Origin: Amoebophrya sp. A120
Lineage: Eukaryota > Sar > Dinophyceae > Syndiniales > Amoebophryaceae
Length of the DNA stretch: 64,000 nucleotides
Assembly (NCBI GenBank): GCA_905178155.1
Contig: CAJINV010000020.1
Coordinates: 558,001-622,000, forward strand
Reading direction: 5' to 3'
Shown here: one piece after another, positions 33,201 through 45,200 of the stretch
Position numbering within the stretch: the first letter of the stretch is position 1
Layout of the letters: every line of letters starts with the position of its first letter
Notes under the pieces: generated by a model
Database searches by the model: none
What the model was told of the DNA's origin: nothing
What the model saw: only the letters and a program-made list of their open reading frames with translations
Translations under genes and position numbers: made by a program

Positions 33201-36200
33201 CTCGACAGAGAGCACATGCTCCAGTGCTGTCGAGCGGCCAAGGGAAACCCGTGCAGCCTTTGCTCGTCGGCCTCCCCTGATCGTTTTCTACAAGTAAACG
33301 GCAAGCTACTAGAAGTCCGGGCAAGAGAACAAAGGTCGTGTGACGAGGCCGGTAACACTAGCCTCATCTACCTGCGCCGGTGCAGTTGCGGGTTGACGTA
33401 CGTAGGTAAGGCCCATACGGGTGCGGGGGCCGGAACGCGCTTCCACGCACACGCCAATAACGGTGAACGGGTAACGCTGGAATCCGAGGGTCGCCCGATG
33501 TACGATCATCAGAGGTTGTACTTGAGCCATGCGGTTACCACGGACATCAGTCGGAGAGGCCCGGGGCGGTGAAGTCGACTAAATATTTTCTATATTTTGC
33601 GGGATTTTTGAAAAATGAAAAGAACGGGGAGTGCGGCGCTGCCTGCGGCGCCACGGTTGGCAGGGACGCCATGTGTCCGGGCACCGCGGGGGTTTGGGCG
33701 CATTGCCTCCCGTCCGTGTGCCCGGCGGCAGTGTTTCCCCCCTGGTGTTCTCGCGTTGCCTTGCGAAAAAATTAAAATTTAAAAATTGGCAGCGTTTTGA
33801 GTGGTATTGCGTGTGCTAGGAGTTTCCCAATCCCGCAGCCTCGTGGGTTCCTCTGTGTTCATTTCCGATCGCACACACCGGGGAAGGTGTGCGTGGTGGG
33901 TTGTCCGTATTCTGCCTCCCGGGCGTGAGGTTGTTTCCAACATCGCGCTGACTTTCGTGAGTCAGTGCGATTTTGGGAAGGGATTGGGATATGTTTGAGT
34001 TGTCCGTCGGAAGGAAAGGTCGTGGGGCTTCGCGACCGACCTTCGGCAAGATCCGCGGTCGGGGTCGCGCAACGACCTTTCCTGCGGGAAAACCACCTTC
34101 CGGACCAACTCCGTTTTGATTTAGAGTCACCGGGGGGTGCATTTTCGGGAACGATTCCCGTGTTTTCGGGAATTTCGCCCGGTTTCGGGGTGGTCTGCTA
34201 AACCGTTTTCCCGCACGGTTTAGCAGGCTCATTTAGCATGCTGATTTAGCATGCGATTTAGCATGCTGATTTAGCATGCCAGATAGAGGGGTATTTAGAG
34301 CCCCCATTTAGCACCCCCATTTAGCACCCCCATTTAGAGGGGTGCATTTAGAGCCCCCATTTAGCACCCCCATTTAGAAGGGCTCGATTTAGAGCCCCCA
34401 TTTAGCACCCCCATTTAGAAGGGGTCGATTTAGAGCCCCCATTTAGCACCCCCATTTAGAGTGCCATTTAGAGCGCTTTTGGGCAGGTGCCCACCTCGTC
34501 TGCGAAATCGGCCCCATGATTTGCTTCTCCCCACCCCGCGACGCTTCTCCGGGTTTTTCCCCACCCGCAGTGCGTAGGGGGCCGCGCCGGAGTTTCTCCT
34601 ATGTCTTCTCTTCCTCGGTCCCACACCATTTGCCTCTGTGTTCCCCATTTCGTCTTTGCCTTTTTCCTTCTCGCCCCTTTTCAATTGAGGCGCCGTCCGC
34701 ATATTCCCCGGGAAGGCCGTTTTTGAAAAATCCCGCAAAATTTAGAAGCGATTTAGCAGCCACCACCGCCCCGGCCCCTCCGCCTGACGGACATCTTGTT
34801 CAGCATGGACAAAGTGGAAGCAAACCGCACGGCTACGCTTCCAGACGGCTCCACGATGTCACAAATAGATGCGTGGGAGTCGTTTTGGATAATCGTACTC
34901 CGGACGTATCTACCATGGGGTTTCAACTTAGAATTCAAGGACGTCACACATCCTTCGGCCCCTCGACGCCGCCCGAACCCCGAAGACTGCTCCAGCATGT
35001 GCCGACTTCTCTCCGAACAAGGGGACGTACTAAAAGTGCAGCGGCTACAACGTAACCTCAAGCGCTACGTGGCAGCGAAGCACGCGGGCAACCCAAACTT
35101 CTTCCCGACTGCTTTTCCTCCTTCCCGACACGGTGCAGTTGGTTCCGACCAGCATGACACCCACCAGAAGCGGTCACAGAGCGGACTCCTCGCGGACGCA
35201 TCGGGAATCCAGTGCACACAAGATGTAGAATGCACACTCCCCGGCGTGCAGTGCACGCAAGATGAGGGATTCCTACGCCCGAGCATACCGTGCCCGCAAG
35301 AGGAAGGGATTCTTTGTACGCAAGAGCGCGACGATCTGCTACCGGTTAGCTCCCATCCGTTGAAAACTGATGGCCAGTTGGTGGAGTTCTTTGTCGGCAA
35401 ACGCAAAGCACAGCGTGTAGTTTTGGAGGCCCCGGATCTGAAGCGTCGCAGTATAGTTCCTGCGGCCCATCCTCCTCGTTTAAGACCTTGCAGATTGTCT
35501 GACCGGCCTCGATTAGTAGAACTTCCAGCTACAGCGAAGACTCCGTTGCTACCAGTAGACCCGGCAGTAACTCCATCCCGCAAGAGCAGCATGGTTCAAG
35601 AACTTTTTCGCAAAAAGTTCAGTATGGTACGGGGAAGCGAAGATCGGAAAGCGGCGCAAAGCATGATTTTCACCCCGATGGCAAAAGAGTCTCCCCGCCC
35701 AGACCAGTCTAGCGCTCTAGCGGTCGCTTCTTCCACTAACCTCCTTCGCAAGCACCCAGACGAGGCATACACCACGAAACTTCCCAGCAACAGCTCCGAA
35801 GTTAAGAAGATACTTCTTGCAATAGTCTGGCTATTTTTTGCACTGGACCCCCCGCAGGACTTCGCGTCATCAGGACGGTGGCTGCCGGTGAAGTCGTGGC
35901 ATATCGGGGCTGCCAAGTTCAATACAATCTCTTGGCTCCTGAAGATTATTGCGGGCTGCAGCAAACAACTTCTCCGAGCGCTACGCCTCCACCTAACGAC
36001 GGCTTACGTGCTTCCGCAGCAGCAGTTGTTTTTGCTTCAGGAATTAGTAGAAAGCCGATTACGACTTACGAAAGTCGGTGGGGAAAAACAGTCGCGGGAC
36101 GGTAAAAAAGCTGTTATATTCTTCTACCACAACAAAGTCGTCGACGTGCTCAACTTGCGGTCCACCTTCCGCCAGGTGTTGAATGATAGATTCCTCGCAT

Positions 36201-39200
36201 TTACATACGGACCGCCCGTATGTTTAACTACATTCAACCTCCGACTCAAGGCCATCCCTCATGCATGCAGCGAGCTGAAGTGCGCGTGTGCGGATTATCG
36301 CCGCTACTTCACAGACGGCTGTACATGGGGAGGGCATCTTGCCATGCCAGCGACGGCAGACAACATACAGCTGCTGTGTGGACCGACCCTGGACTCTGTA
36401 GCGTCATCCAAGGTCGCGCTATTAATGAGACCAAAATTCCGGGTGGAGCAAAAGTTTTCGGCCACTAAACTGCTTGAACGCGTCAACATCGAAGAGCAAG
36501 AGTTGATTCAAGATGTAAGACACTTCTTCTGGTACAACACGGTGCCAGATGGTGCAGACAAGCAGGAAGAAGTGGACTGGAACACCGCTGACGGTTCTGC
36601 CGCTCCCGTTCCCGTCCCGGATGCTAATGGTAACGTGTACGACCGTGCTGCTAGCAACACTTTTGAGTGGGGCAAGTTCTCTACGGCATTCGAGATCGTT
36701 CGCAGTTTGCAACAGCTTTTTGTGTTCGGGTACTACGATAAGGCGACATCAACTACCTGGATGATGTGTAAAAGCCTTTACACGGCATTACTGATGGAGG
36801 ATTTGGGGTTAGCCGGCCGCGGGTCTTTCCCAACAGGCACCAGCACGGACTACCACCGGGCGGATTTCGTGCCGGCACCTACGGCACCCTACCAGGATCC
36901 GGCCTTGACCCAAGCTAATCCGATCCTACCTGCGCCCGCTCCTCCATCGGCGTTATCCCCGGGTAACACACCACCCCGAGATGCACTGCCAAGCGCTCAC
37001 TTGATACCAGCTTCCCAGCCTAGTCATGACCGGGGGCAGAACATCCTCCTGGACCCGCCCCGCGGCCTATTCCATGGCACTAGCACCGCGGCACCCTCCC
37101 GCTCGCGAGTTTCTGGCACGCAGTTACAGAAGCCGACCATCAAGCCACCGAGAAGTGGAGCGTCAGTAGTGGTGAGTAATTTTCGTAGTGCCGATTGTCC
37201 GTCTTCGCGGCAGCCTCGCGCGGGTAGTTCTGAAGTAGTGTCGCCTCCGATACTCGATGTCGTTCCGCCCACCTTCTTATCCCCGCAAGCGGCGCCCGGT
37301 AACAGCAGTTCCTCGTCCTCTTACGAACCCCAAGCTAATAGGGGCCTGTATCTAAAACGGAACAAGTACGGGTTGCCGGCATCATCTTCAGATAAAATCG
37401 AAGCACTAGACAGGGATCTAATAGACGAAACGAAAAAGGAACTACATGGCGTGCGGAACCTGATGCAGTTCGTGCTCCGGAAAAGCGAGAAGCTCTTGCA
37501 ACTGGGTAAAGTAAAGTCAACGGACCAGCCCCACGTTTTGTTGCAGGCGAAAATCAAGCTACATGCGGAGATAGATGCGGCCATCGAGATGGCACAAGAC
37601 GAAATGGAAAAAAGCAGGAAGCACACCAAATTACAACAGCAACTAGAACGTGCTGAAGCGGACCGGAAAGCAGTGCAGGCAGAGTTAAAGCAGTGTCTTC
37701 CGAAGTCCTCCGTACCGGTGGCGGCCTCGGTTAACACCCACCATGTCCGCCCGTTTCCCTCGGCACTGTCGGGCCGGCGGCAGTCGTTGCTGTGGAAACT
37801 CAGCACGCACGCCGGATGGAGAGTCATCTCCAGAAGCCTTTTAAAAGGAGTAAAAGGAGTGGGCTGTGCTCTAGATATGCAGCGCGCGGCTAATAGCGGT
37901 CTCGAAAAATTAGCTGTGTTCGACTTGCGGGCGGGGATTACACCTGGCATCACCTTGAAGGCGCTGGACTCGGTCCCGCAAGCCGGCAGCATCGTGGCCT
38001 TCCAGCATCAGAAACTGTATACGTCCACGGCGATTTTGTCCAAGGCCCCAATCCTACAGATGCAGGCTGGTCCAGAGAAATCACAGTGGTTGTCCCCGAT
38101 CTTCGTTTTGTCCAATGCCGCCGTGCAGATACTTTTCCGGGACGAAACGAAGAGGAACTTCTTACAATGGACCGCCGAATCAATTAACTTGGGTCCGTTC
38201 TCTGCCAAGTTAAAAGAGAACCCGCTGCCGGTCACAGTCCTCGATGCCTGGGTCAGCCGACATGAAGTCGCGGAGTTACTGCAAATGGGGATGAACCCGC
38301 ACAACGACCTAAATCCGCCCGCAAACAAAATGTCTAGTTTGCTGCTGGATGTGGACCCCCTTACTGCCTTCGAGATGTGGCTGGACGACGACACGGAGCA
38401 GGGCGAAAACCCACCGCCGGGGGACCTACTCGGGGCAGTTCCCGATCCGAACAGCAACTCCAGTCCAGATGTTCTCCAGCCGGGTCCACTGTTCGAGACG
38501 GCGGTCAACCTGCTGGACGTAGCGGCAGGGGTTGCAGAGGAGCCAGAAGATATGGATTTTCAACCGGAGCAGCAACTTTTGAATAGTATGGAAGTCGCAT
38601 CACAGCATGACTCTTCCTCACGAAATTTACCTAGCACTATTTTGGCAGCCGACGGCAAGATCAACATGGGGCGCTGGGTCGAAGGCCAACATGCTGCACT
38701 AAACATACCGTCGGGCTCTGCCGTGTCAGCCCGATCTGCCCGACCACCAGGTCCCCGCACTCCGTCACCTCGCTCAAGTACGTCTTCATCAAGTTCCGAC
38801 ACTAGCTCCAGCTCGTCTTCAACGCCGTTGTTGTCGGACTCGGAGTCGGACTGGTCACAGCAACCGCCACCGGTGGTTTCTGATCTGGCCAACTTAGCTA
38901 CGCAGATTCCAAACTTAAACTCGAAAGGAAATTGGATTCAACAGGGGGTAGACCATCGGGGTTGTAAAGTTCGACCGTTGCTACCAATTTGGCAGGCACG
39001 GCGCAATTTTTCGTTTTTAAAGTCCGAGTTTCCACCTGCTGATCAGTCGCTGCACGAAGTGTACAGGCCGACAACAGCGGGGCAGATTGATGAAATTGTC
39101 GAGCAGCTTAGCAGCTTCGCCCCGGCTCTGCATGCCCGGGTCAAGCAGAAACAAGCTTCAGCTCACCCGGCGTACTATGCAGTCATCAAGGGCCACAAGG

Positions 39201-42200
39201 CTCCGGCCTACAAGATGCGACTCATCGCAGCAGCTACGGACAAAACGGTCTTGCACGCTCCTGGTAAAGTCTTACACTTGATTCTATCGGCCGTGATGCA
39301 AGAATTCAAATCCCGGGTGTGGCCGGGAGCTTGGAGCGTCGAGAGTTCAGAAGAGGCGCTGTCCCGGGTTACCAAGGGCGGTTTCGCAGCTTTTGACGGT
39401 TATGATTTTGAAAGGTTGTACACGGGCCTCGAACACTCCTTCCTGTGCCACAACCTCCATCAGCTCAATTGCTGCGTCTTCCAGGCCGGGGGCTTCCAAT
39501 CTGTTGTCTTGGGGTACGACCGGAACCGCAAAGGCCCGAATAAAGAATTTGCTTTTCTTTCACGAGACGCTCCTACGTCCTCTTCTTGGTCTCTGTCCGA
39601 TATCGATTCCTTGGTCCGTTGGTGCTGTGCCAGTTGTTACATCGGCATCGCTGACTTGCTATTTTTGCAAGTCCGGGGGATGCCAATGGGCATTACCCCG
39701 GCCCCGCGGATGGCGGATGGCGGGTTGTCTTGGAGTGAATACGTCTTTATCACTTCTCCGGCGGGACAACAGTACCGGTTTTTGCAAATCCTTCGTTACC
39801 TCGACGATTTGCTGTCTCCTATCAGGCTGCCACTCCACCTGATTTATCCCAGAGCGTTAGCGTGCAAGCCTGAAACCCTCGGCACCGTCACGACAACCTT
39901 CTTGGACTTTTTCCTCGACGCTTCCATTCCAAAACGGTTGTTGTACTGTATGTACGACAAAACGAGAACTTTTCCTTTTTATTTGTCTAAGTTTTCCGCT
40001 GCTGCCAGTGCGGTGCACCCCGAAACGCACCAATCGGCTTTTAGTAGTGCGGTCATCAGGGCTTATAAAAGGAACTATCTAGTGGTTCACTTCCTGCGGG
40101 ATGTTGTCGAACTTCTAGTTAGGTTCACGTTGAACGGCACTTACCAAAGGTCGTTCCCGGTCAAGGCGTGCCGGCTGCTGGTGTCCCGCCACGAAATTCC
40201 AAAGTGGTTCACCACCGAAAAACTGGTGTCCACCATGGGGGATTGGATGAAGCAGATGCAGACTGAAACTCAGGCGATTCTGCACCCGTCTTGGCAACAG
40301 TTTCGGCAGAACAGTTCCGGTCCGGTTGCTCCGGCGACAGTCAGGTAAACAGTAATAAACAAGTAATCAGGACAAGGTCGAGCTTTTCCCTCTTTCGAAG
40401 ATTGAAGCACGCTTTCGAAGATTAACGCACGGTTGCAGATAGTGAACAAAACTCGCGATCTTATCCTTCGGGGAAGACAGGGTCTGAAGAAGCTCGATAA
40501 GGGTGAAAGTTGGTTTAAAGTAAAGCTTAAAGTTCAAACTACAAAGCACAAACTTGAGCTTCTACCTCCTGTAGAGTAGGCACCAGTCTAGACTAAGTAA
40601 AGTTAGCACAGAACTCGAGTAGTTCACAGTGCCAAAGGTAAAGTGTGTCTTTTGTTGACTTCCTGTTTTGTTGATGACTATCCTCGTTTTTACTTCCCAA
40701 TATTAAAGTAGATAAAGTAAAATCTTAGTAAGCAGGACAGCGTCAAACTTCTTCACAATTTTTACTGGTAGAGCCGGGAAAGGATTTGGAGGTAGGCGCC
40801 CTGCTACCAACAGGCAGCAGGTCAAAAACAAAAAAATATTCCGATAGCGAAAGACGCCACGGGAAACCTCAGGTAATCCATCCGTCGTAGATGCAATGCA
40901 GTGCTCCCGATCGTCCCCATCCTTGTTGTATTTTGTGTACGAGTCTTGGTAAACACGAATGTCACGTCCAAATAGTTCAAATTAAACTTGTTTTCACCGT
41001 ATAATTATACCTTATTACAGAAGCCAAAGAGTAAGCCATACACTTTCGTTATTATTTTTTCCTTTACACAAGCAGCTAAACACACTTTTTCAGGTTCGTT
41101 TAACTGTCCGTCCGCGAGGCCAAAGCCGCATTTTCAAGCAATTAACATTTACGAAATCACTAGTTTTATCTCCGTCTAGTTACTTCTTTTCCAGCTTTTG
41201 ACGCCTACACATTCATAATTAACTTTTTTGCGTTACGCTGAAGACATAAAGTTCACTGTGCCTCTCGTGAAGTTGGCGACAAACAACTAATAGCTTAACA
41301 CTGTACATATTTGACTATAGAACCAGGAGGAGCGTCGTTGAAGAAAACAATACAAAGCACGCTGGTCACCATTAAAGTTCTTGCCAAGGAACTAGTGTTG
41401 TCGAGGTCAATGCCGTAGAGTATCGAAATTCGCAGAGGATGGGCCGTGGCACGAAAGGGAAATAATCGCTAGTAGTCAGGATGTCGGTGGGTCGTGTAAA
41501 CTGATCTATCTTCGTCTATGATTATTATTATTGACAACCTAGCCTTCAAATAAAGAACAACGGGTACTAAATTACATCCACCGCTACGCTGTAGTAGATA
41601 AAAGCTATGGCTAGGCACCTTTTTACACAAGGTCGATACCGCGCGAAAGTATTAAGGTTTTCGGACTAAGAGATCTAGACTGGGCAGTAGCAGAAGAGCG
41701 TTATTTTTTAAGGACTAATTGCCAAAAGTTGTTTTTACACGGTCCCGTCGCCGTCTCGAGTATCGGGCATTTCGGAAGATTACGTGGCGTGGCAATCACC
41801 GCCTCCCCACAGACACCGCAGACCGGCCCCGCTGTTAGCCGAGCTTGGACCGGATCCGACGCTACTTCGAGCCCTACGTTTCCCAGAACAGTTACCCGGC
41901 AGAATCTCGCTCGACACAGCCTACACTCACGACATCCCACTTCCCTTCCACTCGCACGAATCCGGCCACGGGTGGTTCTCCGAAAGTAATTTTTACGGTA
42001 AACACCTGTTTTCAACCCCTCCGGAGGTACGTATCCGTAGGGAAGTTTTACGACAAGAACAGGCGAGGGTGGGGGCGTTTAACAAAGGACTAGCATCTCC
42101 GGACTGGTCAATCAGCTCCCCGTACCGAGATTACCAAAGCGGGGTGAAACCAGTACAAGCGCGTGCAGTTCGATTGACTACGGGTACTTCTAACCCGTTT

Positions 42201-45200
42201 TTACCGTCGTCACCAGAGAGGTTGCTAGTCCGCAGGGGTTGGTCAACCATCCAGATAGAAAAGGAGTGCTTCGGGTCCCCGTGCGCATTACGGGCAACGT
42301 CCTCGAAACAAAGAAGATAACCGCGCATCATCACTTTCTCAACACGATGGCACTTGCCCATAATAACGGGTCCATCTTCGCATTCAACCTGCAAGAGTGC
42401 CGGAGGATGCTAGCAGTGACGAACAACGCAGCTCCTGACACGCCTAGGCCACCGGTGCAGCTGCAGCCAGATTCAGCTTGCTCCTACCAATCCGCAAGAG
42501 AGTCACGGATCAGCAGCGAACGGTCGTTCGGAGAAAATGTCTGCGTGGTGTTGGATTTTGATAGGGACTTTCCTGTGCCGAACTACAACAATCCCGTGCG
42601 GTTCATCCCCAACAACCCGTTTGCTTGGGAGGGCCTTGCGGGTGCCCGCATGGACGAGGGAGTGGCGGAGCAGGATATAGTTTTACAAACGGCCCGCTCC
42701 CCGTTCTCCGATATCGAGCTGCTGGATTTTCCACCAAGTCCGCCATTTGGTCACAGCCCTTGCAGATACTTCGCCTACCTGCAACAGTTCCAAGAGGACA
42801 TGGACAACTTGCGGGCAGAACCAGAACCAGAACCGTGCAACCCCTTCCTGATGTCGCCCAGATCGCCGCTGCTTACAAATCCGTCGATCTTCCAAATCGA
42901 GCAGATCGAGCTCGATACTACTGGATCGTTGCCGTATACCCGCTACCCGAACCCCAGCCCCGAGAGCCTGAGCACATACGGCCTGTATGATCTCGACCTC
43001 CCTGTCCATCACCAGTTGGGCTCACCGCACCAGGCAACGCTGCAAATCAACTTTTCACAGGATTGCCAGCAGTTCCTGCAGTTCCATGACAACTTGGACA
43101 CCAACAACATTTTACGCCAAAACCGTATGCACTTGACGTTCTTGCAGGGTGACAATGCAGGCACGAACCCGAATCGCATTAGGGGGGACAACCAGGGGGA
43201 AAACCAGAGACGCACTTTCTCCCCATCCCCAACCCCATCGGAACTCTCACTGATGGCGGCCGGGCGCCTGTAAGGAAGAATAAATTACACGGATGCCCTT
43301 ATACCGGCTTTCCTCCACAAGCACCGGCGCGACACGACATCTTAACCGAAAGCGGCTCCATCTGCTACATCAACGCCTACACTTGAACTACTTCATCATC
43401 TACTTGTTACCATCAGTTTACAGCAAACGAACTACCACGGTATCAACCAGCAGTACAACGACACGCATATTCCGATACGACATCCAGAACGACTTCAAGT
43501 AGCATTTCTAAAACGACTTCGACCGACGAACCAAACACGACCATCATGATCAACAGCGGCATCTAATAGCATCTTCACTTTCTTCTGGTTTTCTTTTTTC
43601 ATTTTTCATTCTGAATCTGTATTGGCAATGGTAACTGCATATCTGACATCAGAACTGACAACGATAAATGCACAGTATAATGCGTACTTTCTATGTATAC
43701 TAAGGTCTTGGATATTACTGCCCAGAATGAAAAAAGAACAAAGAAAGTGATATTAGTTTCTTGGTTTTGTTCGCAGTCCTATCTATGTGGTCCTTCATTG
43801 CATGAGAGTTAACATGCTTTGAAATAACAATAAAAAGCCCTCCAGGTTGAAGAGAACTACGTGAATCGTATGGAAAGTTAAAGAGCGTAAAAGTTAAAAA
43901 GTTATGTTGTAGTTCTTGTCGTAGCGTCTTTTCGTATCTCTCAGTTCTCACTTCGGTCTACGTTGCAGAATCTATCATAAAAATTGGCTCGGTAAAAGAT
44001 GTACGTGAAACCAAAATGGAAAAGAAAGCAAATTTCAATTGAGCAAACATGTTGAAATCGGTTCGTGTCGTGTGCTCGTAGTCCGGAAAGGTAGTTCGTC
44101 TCGTCTCTTAGGAATTTTTTACTTATTCACACCTCTGCCAGGTGTCAGCCCTGTGCCTACCAAATGGTAGGGGGAGGGCTGTTCTGTTTTTTGCGCTTTT
44201 TTGGGCATCATCTGTTGAAGTCTGCGATGGGAGTTTCCGCGGGTTTAGGTGAGCTAGCACCCACGGAGCTTTACCCGCTGGACCAGGATTCTCCCATGCG
44301 AGCACCTTCTTCGTTCCTCCAGGCTTTTCTCGGCGTCCTTGGTCGGACGCCCCTGTTCTTGGTTGAAGTTGGACCCCGTGTGGCGGTAGCAGCTTCTTCT
44401 TTGCCCTGCCTTAGTAGCTCGAGCCTCGTTGCACTTCGTAAACTCTGCTCTTCGTAAAAGTGAAGTCGTCTGGTGCTTTGTTGTCTTACCTTAGTACGGT
44501 AACCCCTTTCCCCGCCTGTGTAAGAAGCATTAGCTTCCCATGTCCCCTTGCGTTTCTCGGCTAAACAGTTATTCGGTTATTCTTCTTCTAATGTTTACTT
44601 CAGTTGCTTTTCATTTATCAGTTTTAGTAGGGCATGATGCCAAAAGGGACGGACTGCCCTTAGAACTCCCATGTCATGCATTTATACGAGTGCGGTACTT
44701 TTGCAGTTCATACCGGTACCCGTTCCACGACATCACCCAGGATGAAAACTATCTGAAGGAGCAGCTCCGCGGCCAGGACCAGGACTGTTTCTACAGGCTG
44801 GGATACCACCTCCAGTACCAGTACGTGGTTTCGGCTGCGGAGGACCCGGAGCAAAACCTTGTGCAACGGTGGAGCGACTACCACGAAGTAGATGGGGGGT
44901 TTGGCCCGGGCGAGATGGTCCAGGTTCGAGATTTCGACATGTTCAGGTGGGCATTCGGGACGCGGTCCGGATGGGTATAACAAATGAAAATAAATATAGG
45001 ACGCTCCATCACAGCCTCTGTTCAAGTAGAACATCAAAGCAAGGGCAAGAACTTCTGACTCTTGTTAATTGAGATTGAAAGTAAAATTATCCAAAAACAC
45101 TTGCCTTCTTGTCCATCTTCATCCTTGCTTCTTCGGGTTCTAGGCTACTACATTTTTCTGATCTTCATGATGATGATTTGTACCAAAATTTACAACCAAA

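Larger units (their letters stand above)
33573..34804 (+). other. GC-rich spacer of the retroelement with hairpin and tandem repeats
   Basis: Composition shifts sharply to GC-rich. No credible gene. Includes a hairpin at 34195-34226 (11-bp stem, CTGCTAAACCG) immediately followed by tandem ATTTAG-type repeats at about 34231-34470. It may serve as an untranslated regulatory or packaging region, or be an older insertion. Confidence 0.6.
30922..44678 (+). mobile_element. 13.76-kb Penelope-like retroelement with long direct terminal repeats
   Basis: Bounded by a duplicated CATTTATACG (30912-30921 and 44679-44688), extendable to 17 bases if the terminal repeat shares its ATGTCATG end with the target. 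Order: terminal repeat, small ORF, GIY-YIG-like ORF, GC-rich spacer with tandem repeats, large reverse transcriptase ORF, AT-rich spacer, overlapping accessory ORFs, terminal repeat. The reverse transcriptase resembles Penelope-like elements, which also pair with GIY-YIG nucleases and carry pseudo-LTRs. No integrase, protease, RNase H or tyrosine recombinase was seen. Unusual features are the length, the separate upstream nuclease ORF and the accessory ORFs. The near identity of the repeats (three differences seen by eye in 828 bp) suggests recent insertion. Confidence 0.85.
30797..44712. mobile_element. Introner, family B, split into 30797-30921 and 44679-44712 by the retroelement
   Basis: The left part begins TATCCTGTGCAAAAGTATCG. 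The right part ends CGGTACTTTTGCAGTTCATA. CCGGT flanks the whole at 30792-30796 and 44713-44717. Without the insert and one copy of its 10-bp duplication, the introner would be about 149 bp, typical of the family. This proves order of events: introner first, retroelement later. Confidence 0.93.

Noticed and set aside
34231-34470. CRISPR array
   Set aside because: Units are short, unequal and without unique spacers; the context is a eukaryotic retroelement.
30922-44678. Classical LTR retrotransposon (Gypsy or Copia type)
   Set aside because: No integrase, protease or RNase H motifs were found, the RT motifs fit Penelope-like enzymes better, and the left repeat has extra bases unlike a true LTR.
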